35,462 nucleotides of DNA from Nitrospirota bacterium (GTDB taxonomy: Bacteria > Nitrospirota > Thermodesulfovibrionia > Thermodesulfovibrionales > Magnetobacteriaceae): the NCBI GenBank assembly GCA_015233245.1, contig JADFYB010000003.1, positions 2,639-38,100 on the forward strand. Reading direction: 5' to 3'. The translations under genes were made by a program, and so were the position numbers. Under the pieces are notes generated by a model, which saw only the letters and a program-made list of their open reading frames with translations, was not told the origin of the DNA and did not search any database. Below are positions 27,801-34,196 of the stretch, one piece after another; position 1 is the first letter of the stretch; each line of letters starts with the position of its first letter.

Positions 27801-28861
27801 TAATTTTCAAACACAAGTATATGGTCAAAGAGGGCAGTTCTGAGAGGATGTAAGGCGGCAATATCGGCAAGGCTGTGGTGTTCATGACTTTGTGTCTCTA
27901 TTGATTCGGCATAAATACGGCAGGCAAGTTCTATAAAACTCTCTTTTCCGCTAAATGTAACCCTTACGGGAATTGTATTTATAAATAAACCAATCATGCG
28001 TTCCACTAAAGGAATTTCAGGCGGTCTGCCGGAGACAACAATGCCAAACACAACATCGGTAACACTGTTGTATTTCCCAAGCAGCACTGCCCAAAGCGCT
28101 TTTATTACAGATACAACTGTAACACCTGAGTCGGAGGCTAGTTTATTTAAAGATGATGAAATTTCGTCATCGGCTTCAATTGTTACAGTTTTCAGAAGAT
28201 AAGGTTTTTGCAGATAATCAGTTACTTTAAATGGCAGAGGGGTGCTTTGTAAAAACCCGTTTAAACGCTCATTCCAGTACTGTGCCGATTCGTTATAGTT
28301 GCGCTGTTTCAGCCACTTTATGTAAACACTGTATTGGGTTACAGGAGGCAGGGAAACTGAGGTTTTTGAAATCATAGCGTTGTAGATAGTAAGAAACTCC
28401 TCCTGAATGATTCCTGTGCACCAGCCGTCCATCAAAATATGGTGAAAGCTCCATATCACCTCATATTGGTTATCTTGTGTGTGCAGCACAGTTATTCGCA
28501 TAGGCGTGTCGTTGGTAATATTAAATGGGGAGTTTTTGTCCTTTTCCAGCCAAATCTCAGGGTTGGACTCCTCGGCGTTAAACTTACGTAAATCGACATA
28601 CTTGAAATCCATTCGCCGCTCTTTAAGTACAATCTGAAGTGGTTCAGGCACGCCCTTATAAACAAAGATTGTTCTTAAAACATCATGGCGCTTTACCAGC
28701 TCATTCCACGAATCCTCAAATACCTTTAAATTAAGCTGACCCGTGAGCGTAAAACGCATCTGCTGAAAATACGCAGAAGATGTTGTATCACTAAGGTAAT
28801 GATACAGCATCCCTGAGGCTAAAGGACTCAGAGCATAGATATTTTTAACGTTTTTTTTCAT
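21833..28861 (-). CDS. Two-module nonribosomal peptide synthetase, C-A-T-C-A-T-TE
   Basis: A 2342-residue NRPS. Domains: C1 (about 8-430; HHILMDG, His140/141, Asp145), A1 (about 455-935; YTSGSTGNPKGV near 602), T1 (GGHS, Ser995), C2 (about 1045-1470; HHIVCDG, His1182/1183), A2 (about 1500-1985; YTSGSTGRPKGV near 1664), T2 (GGNS, Ser2050) and TE (GHSVGG, Ser2171, Asp2196, His2311). Reading the binding pockets against GrsA gives D-I-L-Q-I-G-V-I-W(K) for A1, close to the glycine code, and D-A-S-T-I-A-A-V-C(K) for A2, one residue from known Tyr and Phe codes. The leading C1 implies an acyl starter or an upstream partner. No epimerase, PPTase, exporter or MbtH-like gene is visible. ATG start, weak ribosome site. 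Confidence 0.95.
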   Translation of the reverse strand: MKKNVKNIYALSPLASGMLYHYLSDTTSSAYFQQMRFTLTGQLNLKVFEDSWNELVKRHDVLRTIFVYKGVPEPLQIVLKERRMDFKYVDLRKFNAEESNPEIWLEKDKNSPFNITNDTPMRITVLHTQDNQYEVIWSFHHILMDGWCTGIIQEEFLTIYNAMISKTSVSLPPVTQYSVYIKWLKQRNYNESAQYWNERLNGFLQSTPLPFKVTDYLQKPYLLKTVTIEADDEISSSLNKLASDSGVTVVSVIKALWAVLLGKYNSVTDVVFGIVVSGRPPEIPLVERMIGLFINTIPVRVTFSGKESFIELACRIYAESIETQSHEHHSLADIAALHPLRTALFDHILVFENYLEGSSGMLSGNLSMQLKGFFEQTNYPLEISILTGKAIRFRFSFDANVYDKNDIHRAINHLLQLAASACNNPSVSISKMDMLTQAERNKILYKFNDTTASFEKDSTVTDIFERQVLLSPDKTAVISDGKPVSFSQLNMMSNRIAHHIRNSLGVRSGDLVAIMTERTEWLVAGILGILKSLSAYVPIDPVLPLKRILYIVEKSGCKVVLTSDKYTNEFSKILTCTMCNINSIKEGETSNPIKEITPESAAYVTYTSGSTGNPKGVMVTHSNVVSFSANMTGVFGLTASDSIFALTTVIFDISVLELIESLLIGMTVVVSRDSEILSPSEMLRKLRESAVTTLQITPSRLKLLLDDSDVDALSALRVLIIGGEPLPVDLFERLKPLFSTVSVLNVYGPTETTIWSTAKRLNDGVLNIGRPLLNESVYVLSSDGSLLPCKAAGEICIGGAGVSKGYYKQGQLTAEKFIENPHVSGELIYRTGDLGRWLSNGELECLGRTDDQLKIRGYRVEPGEIECRIKEHHLVKDAAVIATDSDSTEKELTAFIILNNTLNESQLRDYLSQTLPDYMIPTGFEFIEKFPFTANGKIDRKTLATYKKSSTSVTQDSFIAPRNRLENATASIWQSVLGHERIGIRDNFFTLGGHSLKAMLIMSKIHKELSIELTLREIMENPTIESLALVLSRKTQSEVDEILHVERVGAYPLSHAQRRMWVLEQIEGDAGAYNMTAAYLIEGEIDVPILSKSLKILVDRHDLLKITLVTTESGPPMQTVNNSDGFSFERVDISDAPDALNTARLMAEEESLKPMDLFKGPLFAVKFLLLSEKKHVLIIKAHHIVCDGWSFRIITSELRTIYEALLKGNKNPIVPLKINYRDFVAWQSSPVTVEKTKEDKQYWLDRFSSSKIVPLRLPIDFTRPIKQSFSGKTLSTQINPSLSERLLDIGKTHGAGAFSVFVVILKALLYRYSGQNDILLGTPVTGRTHPDLESQVGLFVNTVVIKDEISGSDNFIALLKKIKTTIAEAFDHKRYPFDLLVDDLSLARDMSRHPIFDIMVVFDEIDDEPEKSSDVFGEKVKISELPFNYNVTKFDLTFHFTKRQSQISLDINYADALFMESTITSMTANFVTLAQSLTNNPHGQLKHLKAISDDETRNLLNDFAGFDTPFSHARSIVDVFIEKAADCAELPAIITKDGSVSYEELNRLTDSLAFTLTQQFNVKCGDIVAVIFPRGHSLITALLGVLKAGAVYMPLDTNFPYERLDYVLKDSGCKLILTESTLPMYKHLRKTYKYINVIDLLNLPLTETSDYQSVVSGGDLAYVIYTSGSTGRPKGVMVEHGGFVNMSTEQVRIFAVEQTDRVLLFASPSFDASMSEIFMALFAGAALVPTDEMSIKDPSKFTAFIKDYGVTVATIPPVYLQTIDTASLSTIKTVITAGEAANVGVCLKIAQHSRCLNAYGPTETSVCATIHEISPKRSYLKSIPIGKPIANVYVYVLDDNMNLLPVGVTGEICISGVCLARGYLNNESLTSEVFTDNPFKIGMRLYHTGDIGRWLHDGTLEFLGRKDDQVKIRGYRVEPLEVERVLSSFSKINKATVVAIKSSDGMALAAYYTSDETLSVAAVKEHIRKTLPDYMIPAHFIELDALPTTISGKVDKKLLPSVGTVVLPAAKEHQKPCNELETEIASLWEMVLGRGNTGIYDNFFDIGGNSITAISLAIKLRERFDPKLPLTIVFEYQTINLQAMGIENVKSFNETVNANPLVVLNNDGKLNVFFLSPLSGYAFVYRDVAKRLRGVTVYGFNYLASDDVLSYFTSEIQKVQNGSPCILVGHSVGGNFAFELSRALGRTIVTDVILIDSYRRVKKSGRNKMQTEESLQQHYDSFLSQISYSAEAGELFFKEDLVRKTIIGQMEHYAGFIDNMLNEDVTDSNLHLILAEDEITDDGCNDCHYLNRNWENSTKGSYLVYNGCGSHFDMLSGLNAEKNISLIQGIIDSYSKIRQRPV

Positions 28862-28870
28862 TTCATCTCA

Positions 28871-28885
28871 GGGGTTGCTAACCCC
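28871..28885. promoter_or_regulatory. Hairpin just upstream of the NRPS start
   Basis: GGGGTT-GCT-AACCCC is a 6-base-pair stem ending 10 bases before the NRPS ATG, between it and the hicA remnant stop. It could hold down translation starts or be the end of the old hicBA transcript. No T tract follows. Confidence 0.35.
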
Positions 28886-28889
28886 CTTG

Positions 28890-29147
28890 TTATGGATTTC
28901 TTAGAATTTTGCGTTTTATTAAATCTGCTTCTGTCCAACATGCTTGTTCTTCAATAATGGCTCTTAAAGTTTTTATGTTGAAAGTTCCCCCATGACTATG
29001 ATAAGGAATAGTTACTTTTCTCCCATCCGGATTAAAATAGCGTTAGTGGCTTCCTTTTTGATGACGCAAATAAAACCCATCCCTTAAAAGTGCACTTACA
29101 ATTTGTTGAGCGTTAAGACTGCGAAGCCGCTTGTAGTCAAGAGGCAT
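28890..29147 (-). pseudogene. hicA mRNA-interferase toxin, interrupted by a stop codon
   Basis: The frame from the ATG at 29145-29147 starts MPLDYKRLRSLNAQQIVSAL, continues LLRDGFYLRHQKGSH and meets TAA at codon 35 (29043-29045). The same frame then goes on with RYFNPDGRKVTIPYHSHGG and IKTLRAIIEEQACWTEADLI to a stop at 28890. This is the full HicA/YcfA double-stranded-RNA-binding fold with its catalytic GSH histidine, broken directly after that histidine. The partner hicB is also truncated, so the toxin is probably dead. Sequencing error at 29043-29045 is the alternative. Confidence 0.75.
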
Positions 29148-29150
29148 AAA

Positions 29151-29285
29151 TTAGCCTGAAACAGCTATTTTAACCTCCACTCTTAGAATAGGACAATAAG
29201 CAAACCATCCGTTTTCGTCCGGTTCTACCACAACGGTAAAGACATAAGTTTTGTCTCTATTTAATTTTATGGCATGATTAAACAT
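29151..29285 (-). pseudogene. hicB antitoxin remnant with internal deletion
   Basis: The 44-residue frame from the ATG at 29283-29285 begins with a normal HicB start (KTYVFTVVVEPDENGWFAYC then PIL) and jumps at residue 34 to RVEVKIAVSG, which resembles a HicB C-terminus. The usual middle with the GCxxQGxTxEEA block is missing, as if removed by deletion. It ends 3 bases before the hicA remnant, preserving the antitoxin-first order seen in some hicBA operons. Confidence 0.65.
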
Positions 29286-29290
29286 ATACT

Positions 29291-29296
29291 ATTATA
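29291..29296 (-). promoter_or_regulatory. Consensus -10 box five bases before the hicB remnant start
   Basis: The minus strand reads TATAAT, then 5 bases to ATG, again predicting a leaderless transcript. The -35 region is AT-rich without a clear hexamer. Confidence 0.5.
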
Positions 29297-29420
29297 CCTG
29301 ATTGTTTTATTAAAAGAAATAATGGAGCAGATTTATTTTGAGGCTCAAAACCGTACCTTTGATTGTTCAAAAAGAAGCTTGTTCACTTTTTTTTCACTGT
29401 CACCATTCTGAAATGAGATA

Positions 29421-29507
29421 TCATCCTAATAGTTCCTTAAATTTTTCTAAAACATCAAAAGCAAAACTTTTGAGCATTTTGCTTTTTTTGATAAAACTCT
29501 CCCACTC
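29421..29507 (-). pseudogene. C-terminal fragment of a kinase-operon-like gene
   Basis: This frame, closed upstream by TAA at 29508-29510, reads EWESFIKKSKMLKSFAFDVL then EKFKELLG. It matches the last residues of the kinase encoded at 30208 (REIFVKKSRMLKNFAFNALE then KFLFL). By eye about 51 of 64 bases agree at DNA level. In the next frame the reading can continue as DDISFQNGDSEKKVNKLLFE to a stop at 29345, so the fragment may extend with a frameshift. It is likely what remains of a paralogue lost when the toxin-antitoxin pair arrived. Confidence 0.5.
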
Positions 29508-29510
29508 TTA

Positions 29511-29885
29511 TTACTGATATTTTTTAAAAGGCAGGCATCTGACACGATGTCTTGCCTCATCCACAACAACTATTGCTCCTTTCTCAATGGCCTCCATAGA
29601 ATCTTTTAAAACTTTATCCAGACGTTTTATTACATTAGATGACCTTGTGTTATAGAGCCTGAAAATAATTACACTTACAAGATTACCGGCGGAAAGAGCT
29701 ATTATCTCGCCAAAATCCAAATCAAAAGTCAGCACTACCCGATTTTCAGAATAAGCCTTTTCAAATATTTTCCCGTTTGGTAATTGCTGAAGCCCCTCGT
29801 CTCTAAGGTGTATAGCATCATGACCCTCCTGTTTAAGCCATTGTACAACTCTCCAAGAGACGCCCATGTCTGCCAGAAATCGCAT
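29511..29885 (-). CDS. DUF5615 PIN-like toxin
   Basis: A 124-residue protein of the DUF5615/Mut7-C-like PIN family, presumed RNases that act as the toxin half of pairs with DUF433. It has the family N-terminus (MRFLADMGVSWRVVQWL, Asp6), HLRDEGL, and the acidic motif VVLTFDLDFGE (Asp55, Asp57) expected at a metal site. The ATG at 29883-29885 shares one base with the DUF433 stop (TAATG), the usual coupled arrangement, which rules out a longer reading to 29918. Toxicity is inferred from the family and the pairing. Confidence 0.82.
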   Translation of the reverse strand: MRFLADMGVSWRVVQWLKQEGHDAIHLRDEGLQQLPNGKIFEKAYSENRVVLTFDLDFGEIIALSAGNLVSVIIFRLYNTRSSNVIKRLDKVLKDSMEAIEKGAIVVVDEARHRVRCLPFKKYQ

Positions 29886-30106
29886 TAAACGGTATATACT
29901 TCTTCTTGCGTAAGCCATGCAGCATATTCTAGAGCTTGGCGGATATCCTCCGGTTCAAGATCAGGATAGTCAGACAACACCTCATCGGTTGAAGCGCCGT
30001 GGGCAATCTGCCCCACTATGACTGAAACCGGTATTCTCATTCCCCTTATACATGCTCTGCCACACATAATCTGAGGATCAAATGTTATGTGATCAAATTC
30101 CAACAT
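29885..30106 (-). CDS. DUF433 antitoxin
   Basis: A 73-residue protein of the DUF433 family, a small helix-turn-helix-type fold partnered with DUF5615 toxins. The typical line is present: CGRACIRGMRIPVSVIVGQI, GASTDEVLSDYPDLEPEDIR and ALEYAAWL. The ATG at 30104-30106 is chosen since GGAGGT lies 8 bases upstream; a TTG two codons earlier is too close to that site. It would neutralise the toxin and repress its own promoter through the repeats at 30121-30183 (inference). Confidence 0.85.
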   Translation of the reverse strand: MLEFDHITFDPQIMCGRACIRGMRIPVSVIVGQIAHGASTDEVLSDYPDLEPEDIRQALEYAAWLTQEEVYTV

Positions 30107-30120
30107 CTCCAATTACCTCC

Positions 30121-30183
30121 AGTGTTAAGCTCATTAGTGTTATATTTTTAATCCGCTTGCCACTTTCATACTTAATATAACAC
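30121..30183 (-). promoter_or_regulatory. Operator-like repeats upstream of the DUF433/DUF5615 pair
   Basis: GTGTTATATT (30137-30146) and AATATAACAC (30174-30183) form a perfect 10-base inverted repeat with a 27-base spacer. A further AGTGTTA at 30121-30127 repeats the one at 30136-30142 with 15-base spacing. Three half-sites in the 101 bases before the antitoxin gene suit autoregulation. TATATT and TATAAC within the arms could serve as -10 boxes. Confidence 0.5.
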
Positions 30184-30207
30184 CCTCCTCATAAGGTACA
30201 CAACATC

Positions 30208-31347
30208 TTACAAAAACAGGAATTTCTCCAAAGCATTAAAAGCGAAATTCTTAAGCATCCTGCTTTTTTTAACAAAAATCTCCCTGTCAATTTCCACATG
30301 CCTGAAGTTGCCGTTTACTATAGACTGCGCATAGATCTTAAGAAATCTTTTTTTTGTTGTTTCGTCTATCTTTAGAAATATTCTGCTGATATGGCCTGAG
30401 TATATTTTAAGAAGCCCTTCGTCTTTTATAAATGGAAAAGCGCATGTGACAAGAATGTCAACAAGATTAAGCTCATTTTCAGTGTTTGACGTTAAAATGT
30501 CAGCAAGGCTCATCTTACCGGTTACCCTTAAAGCAACGTCAATGATTTTTTGAATATCCCTCTGGTTTCTGATATAGTTGAACAGATAAAAAATAAAATC
30601 AAGGGCAAAATCAAAGATGCTTTCGTGTCTTAGTGTTGGGTTACTGTTGGATGCCTCAGCGCACAGGGGAAAGAGCCAGTTTGGATATTTTTTGTCAAAT
30701 CCGCCATCATACGACGCACCATGAGGAATGCCGGTAAATATCTCATAGATGACCTTAGCCAATGAATAAATGTCTGACCGCACGGTTACATTCCGTGCAT
30801 GATACATAGACTCCGGTGAGGCGTAGAATTCCGAGCCAATGCCGGTACGAGTCAGGGTGGATTGCGCAGAGATTGGCCTGCAGTGGCCAAAGTCGGATAC
30901 ATAAATGTATGGTAACCCACTCTCTTTGTCATATTTAAAGAGAAAATTTTCAGGTTTAATATCCCTGTGTATGATGTCTTTCTTGTGGATTAACTCAACA
31001 CAAATAAGGCACTGCACGGATACAGCATATTTGACAATATCCCTGTCCAAAGCATCTGTAATCAGCAGATCGCGTATCGAGCCCTCCATAAGCTCCATTG
31101 AATACCACACGGTACCGTCATCTAAAATGCCTACAGTGTAGCCATTTGATACATCTTTCATTACCTCAATTTCTCTTAAAAATCTAAGCTCACTCTCCTC
31201 ATTTTGCACAAAAGCTTTGTCGTTAAGGAAAATCTTAAGTGCACACGGTTTGCCTCCGTCAAGCTCCGCTGCCTCATAAACTTTGCTGTAAAGCCCCTCG
31301 CCTATTAGCTTTCGTATGTCAAACTTCTGTTGTAATTGCTGCTTCAT
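30208..31347 (-). CDS. Hanks-type Ser/Thr protein kinase, soluble
   Basis: A 379-residue kinase. The catalytic domain occupies about 10-270: the Gly-rich loop GEGLYSKVYEA, ATP lysine in CALKIF (Lys38), catalytic HRDIKPENFLF (Asp129), DFG (Asp152) and the ASPESMY activation-segment end. All key residues are intact, so activity is expected. The C-terminal 110 residues are helical with a basic KKSRMLKNFAFNALEKF tail of unknown use. There is no membrane helix and no PASTA or sensor domain, unlike PknB. It starts 4 bases after the upstream gene and is the last gene of the ParA operon. Substrates may be its operon partners. Confidence 0.9.
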   Translation of the reverse strand: MKQQLQQKFDIRKLIGEGLYSKVYEAAELDGGKPCALKIFLNDKAFVQNEESELRFLREIEVMKDVSNGYTVGILDDGTVWYSMELMEGSIRDLLITDALDRDIVKYAVSVQCLICVELIHKKDIIHRDIKPENFLFKYDKESGLPYIYVSDFGHCRPISAQSTLTRTGIGSEFYASPESMYHARNVTVRSDIYSLAKVIYEIFTGIPHGASYDGGFDKKYPNWLFPLCAEASNSNPTLRHESIFDFALDFIFYLFNYIRNQRDIQKIIDVALRVTGKMSLADILTSNTENELNLVDILVTCAFPFIKDEGLLKIYSGHISRIFLKIDETTKKRFLKIYAQSIVNGNFRHVEIDREIFVKKSRMLKNFAFNALEKFLFL

Positions 31348-31351
31348 TGGC

Positions 31352-32041
31352 TTACGTGTTCATCCTTGTGACATTGTGCTGTTTGGTAATATAGAGCAGG
31401 ATGGATGTGAATAGTTCAACAATTACCGGCTCTTCAAACGAATGAAATCCAAATGAAAACGCATATCCCTCTCCACAAGCATTTACGGTAACTACGGGAA
31501 AGTCCATAACTGTTACCAGAGGTTCAACGTGTTTTTTGTACTTAGGCGATACGGAAAGCGTAAGCTCATCATAATCAAGCCGGAATTTATTCAGCTCTGC
31601 GTATCGCTCTTTTGGCAGCATGGAGGCAAATCCAAGTTCAAGTTTAAACACGGGGTCTTTGAACCTGTGTATCTCATCATTGTAAAAGGTTCCGAATGTC
31701 TTTGTTAGCACAGAGTTTTTCTCTGTATAACAGTAATGAATGCCAATGGCACAAAAGCCGGATTCCACGTATTTTTGAATCAAATGAGAAAATGCGTTAT
31801 CTTCATTAAGAGTACTCTCAGATGGAGGAATGATGATCACTCTTGAGTTGAAATCAGAGTCAATATCCTCATCAAGTGTTTTTTGCAAAAGCTCCGGCAG
31901 AAGATGATTAATCAGTACAAGTTGAATGGCATAATCATTGAGAAGGATAGATGATACCGTTCTTAGGGCTTTGTACTCTACGCGGCCAGAGTGGGGGCTT
32001 TTTTCGCAGGTATCAACGATATCAAGATAAAATTTATTCAT
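31352..32041 (-). CDS. Conserved-looking protein of unknown function in kinase operon
   Basis: A 229-residue soluble protein that I do not recognise. It seems to be alpha/beta: strands such as SRVIIIPPSES, GFCAIGIHYCYT and PVVTVNACGEGYAFSFGF alternate with helices, and the last one is followed by a helix IVELFTSILLYI. The last segment loosely recalls the end of class I glutamine-amidotransferase-like domains, but no catalytic Cys-His-Glu set is evident. The ATG overlaps the radical SAM stop by 4 bases (ATGA), so it is translationally coupled to it, and the kinase follows 4 bases later. Confidence 0.7.
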   Translation of the reverse strand: MNKFYLDIVDTCEKSPHSGRVEYKALRTVSSILLNDYAIQLVLINHLLPELLQKTLDEDIDSDFNSRVIIIPPSESTLNEDNAFSHLIQKYVESGFCAIGIHYCYTEKNSVLTKTFGTFYNDEIHRFKDPVFKLELGFASMLPKERYAELNKFRLDYDELTLSVSPKYKKHVEPLVTVMDFPVVTVNACGEGYAFSFGFHSFEEPVIVELFTSILLYITKQHNVTRMNT

Positions 32042-33033
32042 TGGTCCTTTGCGCTCTGATAGAATATGTGTTTGCTGACTCCGATTGGACAGCGTATGGG
32101 AAGATGCTCTTTCCTGCCATATATAATACCCTCAAGTGAGGTCTCGGTAAGACTGCCCAGAGCCTCAGGCCCTCCGGAAAATATAAAACACGGCAGTACC
32201 CTCCCCTTTTCATCTATAGAAAGCTGCTTTACAATTCCGTCACAACTGAGGTGATGAGTGCGAACCGGGTCGGTAACTAAAAAAGTCCCACGCTTTTCAT
32301 ACCACTGTGGAAGGTCAACACTTATGGTAGTGCCAGAGCGGCTCCTGCCTCTCATAAAACTCTCAATGGCCGCTTCAAAAGGAGGCAAAAGCTCAATATC
32401 TTTGTACGTTACCTCATAGTCGCTCTTAAGGTTAACTCCCCGTCCTGCTCCGTTAAACCAGTCAAGATTCACCGTGCTTACGCCAACATCAGTCAGGTAG
32501 TCAAGGAATTTACCAATTAACCTTATGTTTTTTTTCGTTATAACTGAGCTTACCCTTGTATAAAAACCAAGGCTTATAGCATCCTCAATCGCACGCATAG
32601 CGTATTTAAAAGACGGCGCCCGGAGTTCGTTATGAACACTCTCTTCTATTGAATCTAAGGAGATAGCTATTTTTTTAAGCCCTGCCTGTTTTAATTCTTT
32701 TAACTTCTCTTTTGTTGCCGCAATGCCGTTTGATACGATAAGAAGTTCCTTTATTCTTGAACCTGCAATATAACTAACTATTTTTTCGATTCCAGGATAA
32801 AGAATCGGCTCTCCCCCCTCTATGTGGACGGTTTTAACCTCAAGATCGCTCATCTGCCTGAAAACATCCAGCCAAAAATCCAGCGGCATTGTAAAATTCT
32901 CCGCTGGTGAGGAGTTTGTAAAACAGTGCGGACACTGAAGGTTACAGTGTTTTGTGATATACACGTGTATATAATTTACGTGGTCAACCTTGACCTTGTC
33001 ATCAGTAAGGATTCTTTTTTGAATTTTTTTCAA
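32038..33033 (-). CDS. Radical SAM protein with short SPASM/Twitch-like C-terminus
   Basis: A 331-residue radical SAM enzyme. The [4Fe-4S] ligands are Cys30, Cys34 and Cys37 in HCNLQCPHC, followed by the SAM-binding HIEGGEPILYPG and SLDSIEESVHNELR. Three more cysteines in the C-terminal region (LSCDG, LPCFIF and IRCPIG) suggest an auxiliary cluster as in SPASM/Twitch enzymes that modify peptides or mature enzymes. The start is a TTG whose bases overlap the AlaX stop (TTGA), with GAGGGAAG upstream. No small precursor peptide gene was found within the operon, so a protein encoded next to it could be the substrate. Function is unknown. Confidence 0.85.
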   Translation of the reverse strand: MKKIQKRILTDDKVKVDHVNYIHVYITKHCNLQCPHCFTNSSPAENFTMPLDFWLDVFRQMSDLEVKTVHIEGGEPILYPGIEKIVSYIAGSRIKELLIVSNGIAATKEKLKELKQAGLKKIAISLDSIEESVHNELRAPSFKYAMRAIEDAISLGFYTRVSSVITKKNIRLIGKFLDYLTDVGVSTVNLDWFNGAGRGVNLKSDYEVTYKDIELLPPFEAAIESFMRGRSRSGTTISVDLPQWYEKRGTFLVTDPVRTHHLSCDGIVKQLSIDEKGRVLPCFIFSGGPEALGSLTETSLEGIIYGRKEHLPIRCPIGVSKHIFYQSAKDQ

Positions 33034-34157
33034 ACACTTCCCTCTATTTTGGATAAAACTCCGTCAACAATTGCCTGAAAATTTCCTCTTTCCAACATCA
33101 TATCTACCTTCTTTCTGTTGCCGCCGCCTGTGACGCCAAGGGATTCATTTATAAGCCCGGCACAGACGTCTATTGCGCTAACGGCATCCGTTGCGGCATA
33201 CGCTATGATTTTCTTGTCTATTGATATAAGGTAGAGGTCTGAGGTGTAAACGGTATCTTTCATTTTTATCAGTTTTTTGAAAATTTTTGTATCTAGCTCG
33301 TCGTTTTTGATGACAGATACCTTTATACCTTTTACCTGCCTTACCAGAGTCTCATCCTTTAGTGCATTACTAAAAGCTTCTCTCTTATACTTTTCCAGTG
33401 CTGTATCCATATCGTTAAGAGTATTGATATTGTCTTCAACAGTTTTAAGGACGTCATCCGGAAAGTTATACATTTTCCTTATTCTAAAGTGCTCTCTGCC
33501 ATACTTTTTTAGTCTTAACGTTCCTGGGCCTCCGCCGTCAAAGAGAAGCTTACCCTTATCGGTACCAAGCAGATAAACGCTGCCAAGGTCGGCTGTAGTG
33601 GTTACATGAGTACCTCCGCATGGGCTTGTGTCAAGGTCAGCTATTTTTATGCTGATATTAGCCCCGTCAAAGAGTCTTTCAACAGGGAGCGCTTTTTCAG
33701 CTATTTTCATAAGCTCCACCTCAACAGGCTCTATCCAGTCGTTGCTGAAATTTACTGAAAAGGACACCATCCCGCCATTAACGCTAAAGTCAGAGCGCGT
33801 GGTATATACTTTATACAGGTTAAACACTATTCTTGAAATAACATGCTGAGCAGAGTGCAGTGTTGACAGATACCACCTTCTATCCCAATCTATCCTGCCT
33901 TCAACCTCATCGCCGACAGCAAAAAGCTCCGGTGAGTCAACCTGATGATACACCACTCCGTTTTCGTCAGAAACAGTGTTCACTCTTGCAAGAGCGTCTC
34001 CTTTTGTCAGTACTCCGTTGTCGTATTCCTGATACCCTCCCTGCGGGAAAAACAGAGTTTTGTCCAATACGAGCATATTTTTTGACACATCAACGACTGT
34101 TGCCTTAAATTCCCGCGTGAAGGGTTCTTTATAAAAAAGTTTTTCTGTTGTTTGCAT
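33030..34157 (-). CDS. AlaX-type alanyl-tRNA editing protein with DHHA1 domain
   Basis: A 375-residue stand-alone relative of the AlaRS editing domain (long AlaX type). The zinc-binding editing motifs are HSAQH (His101, His105) and CGGTH (Cys180, His184). The N-terminus FFPQGGYQEYDNG is the AlaX signature and the C-terminal GGGNRKKVDMML belongs to DHHA1. The family deacylates Ser- or Gly-mischarged tRNA(Ala). Its presence inside an operon with a kinase, ParA and a radical SAM enzyme is odd for a housekeeping editor. It starts after AGAGGGG and overlaps the radical SAM gene by 4 bases. Confidence 0.9.
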   Translation of the reverse strand: MQTTEKLFYKEPFTREFKATVVDVSKNMLVLDKTLFFPQGGYQEYDNGVLTKGDALARVNTVSDENGVVYHQVDSPELFAVGDEVEGRIDWDRRWYLSTLHSAQHVISRIVFNLYKVYTTRSDFSVNGGMVSFSVNFSNDWIEPVEVELMKIAEKALPVERLFDGANISIKIADLDTSPCGGTHVTTTADLGSVYLLGTDKGKLLFDGGGPGTLRLKKYGREHFRIRKMYNFPDDVLKTVEDNINTLNDMDTALEKYKREAFSNALKDETLVRQVKGIKVSVIKNDELDTKIFKKLIKMKDTVYTSDLYLISIDKKIIAYAATDAVSAIDVCAGLINESLGVTGGGNRKKVDMMLERGNFQAIVDGVLSKIEGSV

Positions 34158-34196
34158 TACCCCTCTCTATCAATATATTTTTTATATACAAAACAT

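Noticed and set aside
30208-31347. Kinase as a PknB-type receptor kinase
   Set aside because: There is no membrane helix or PASTA repeat; the protein appears fully soluble.
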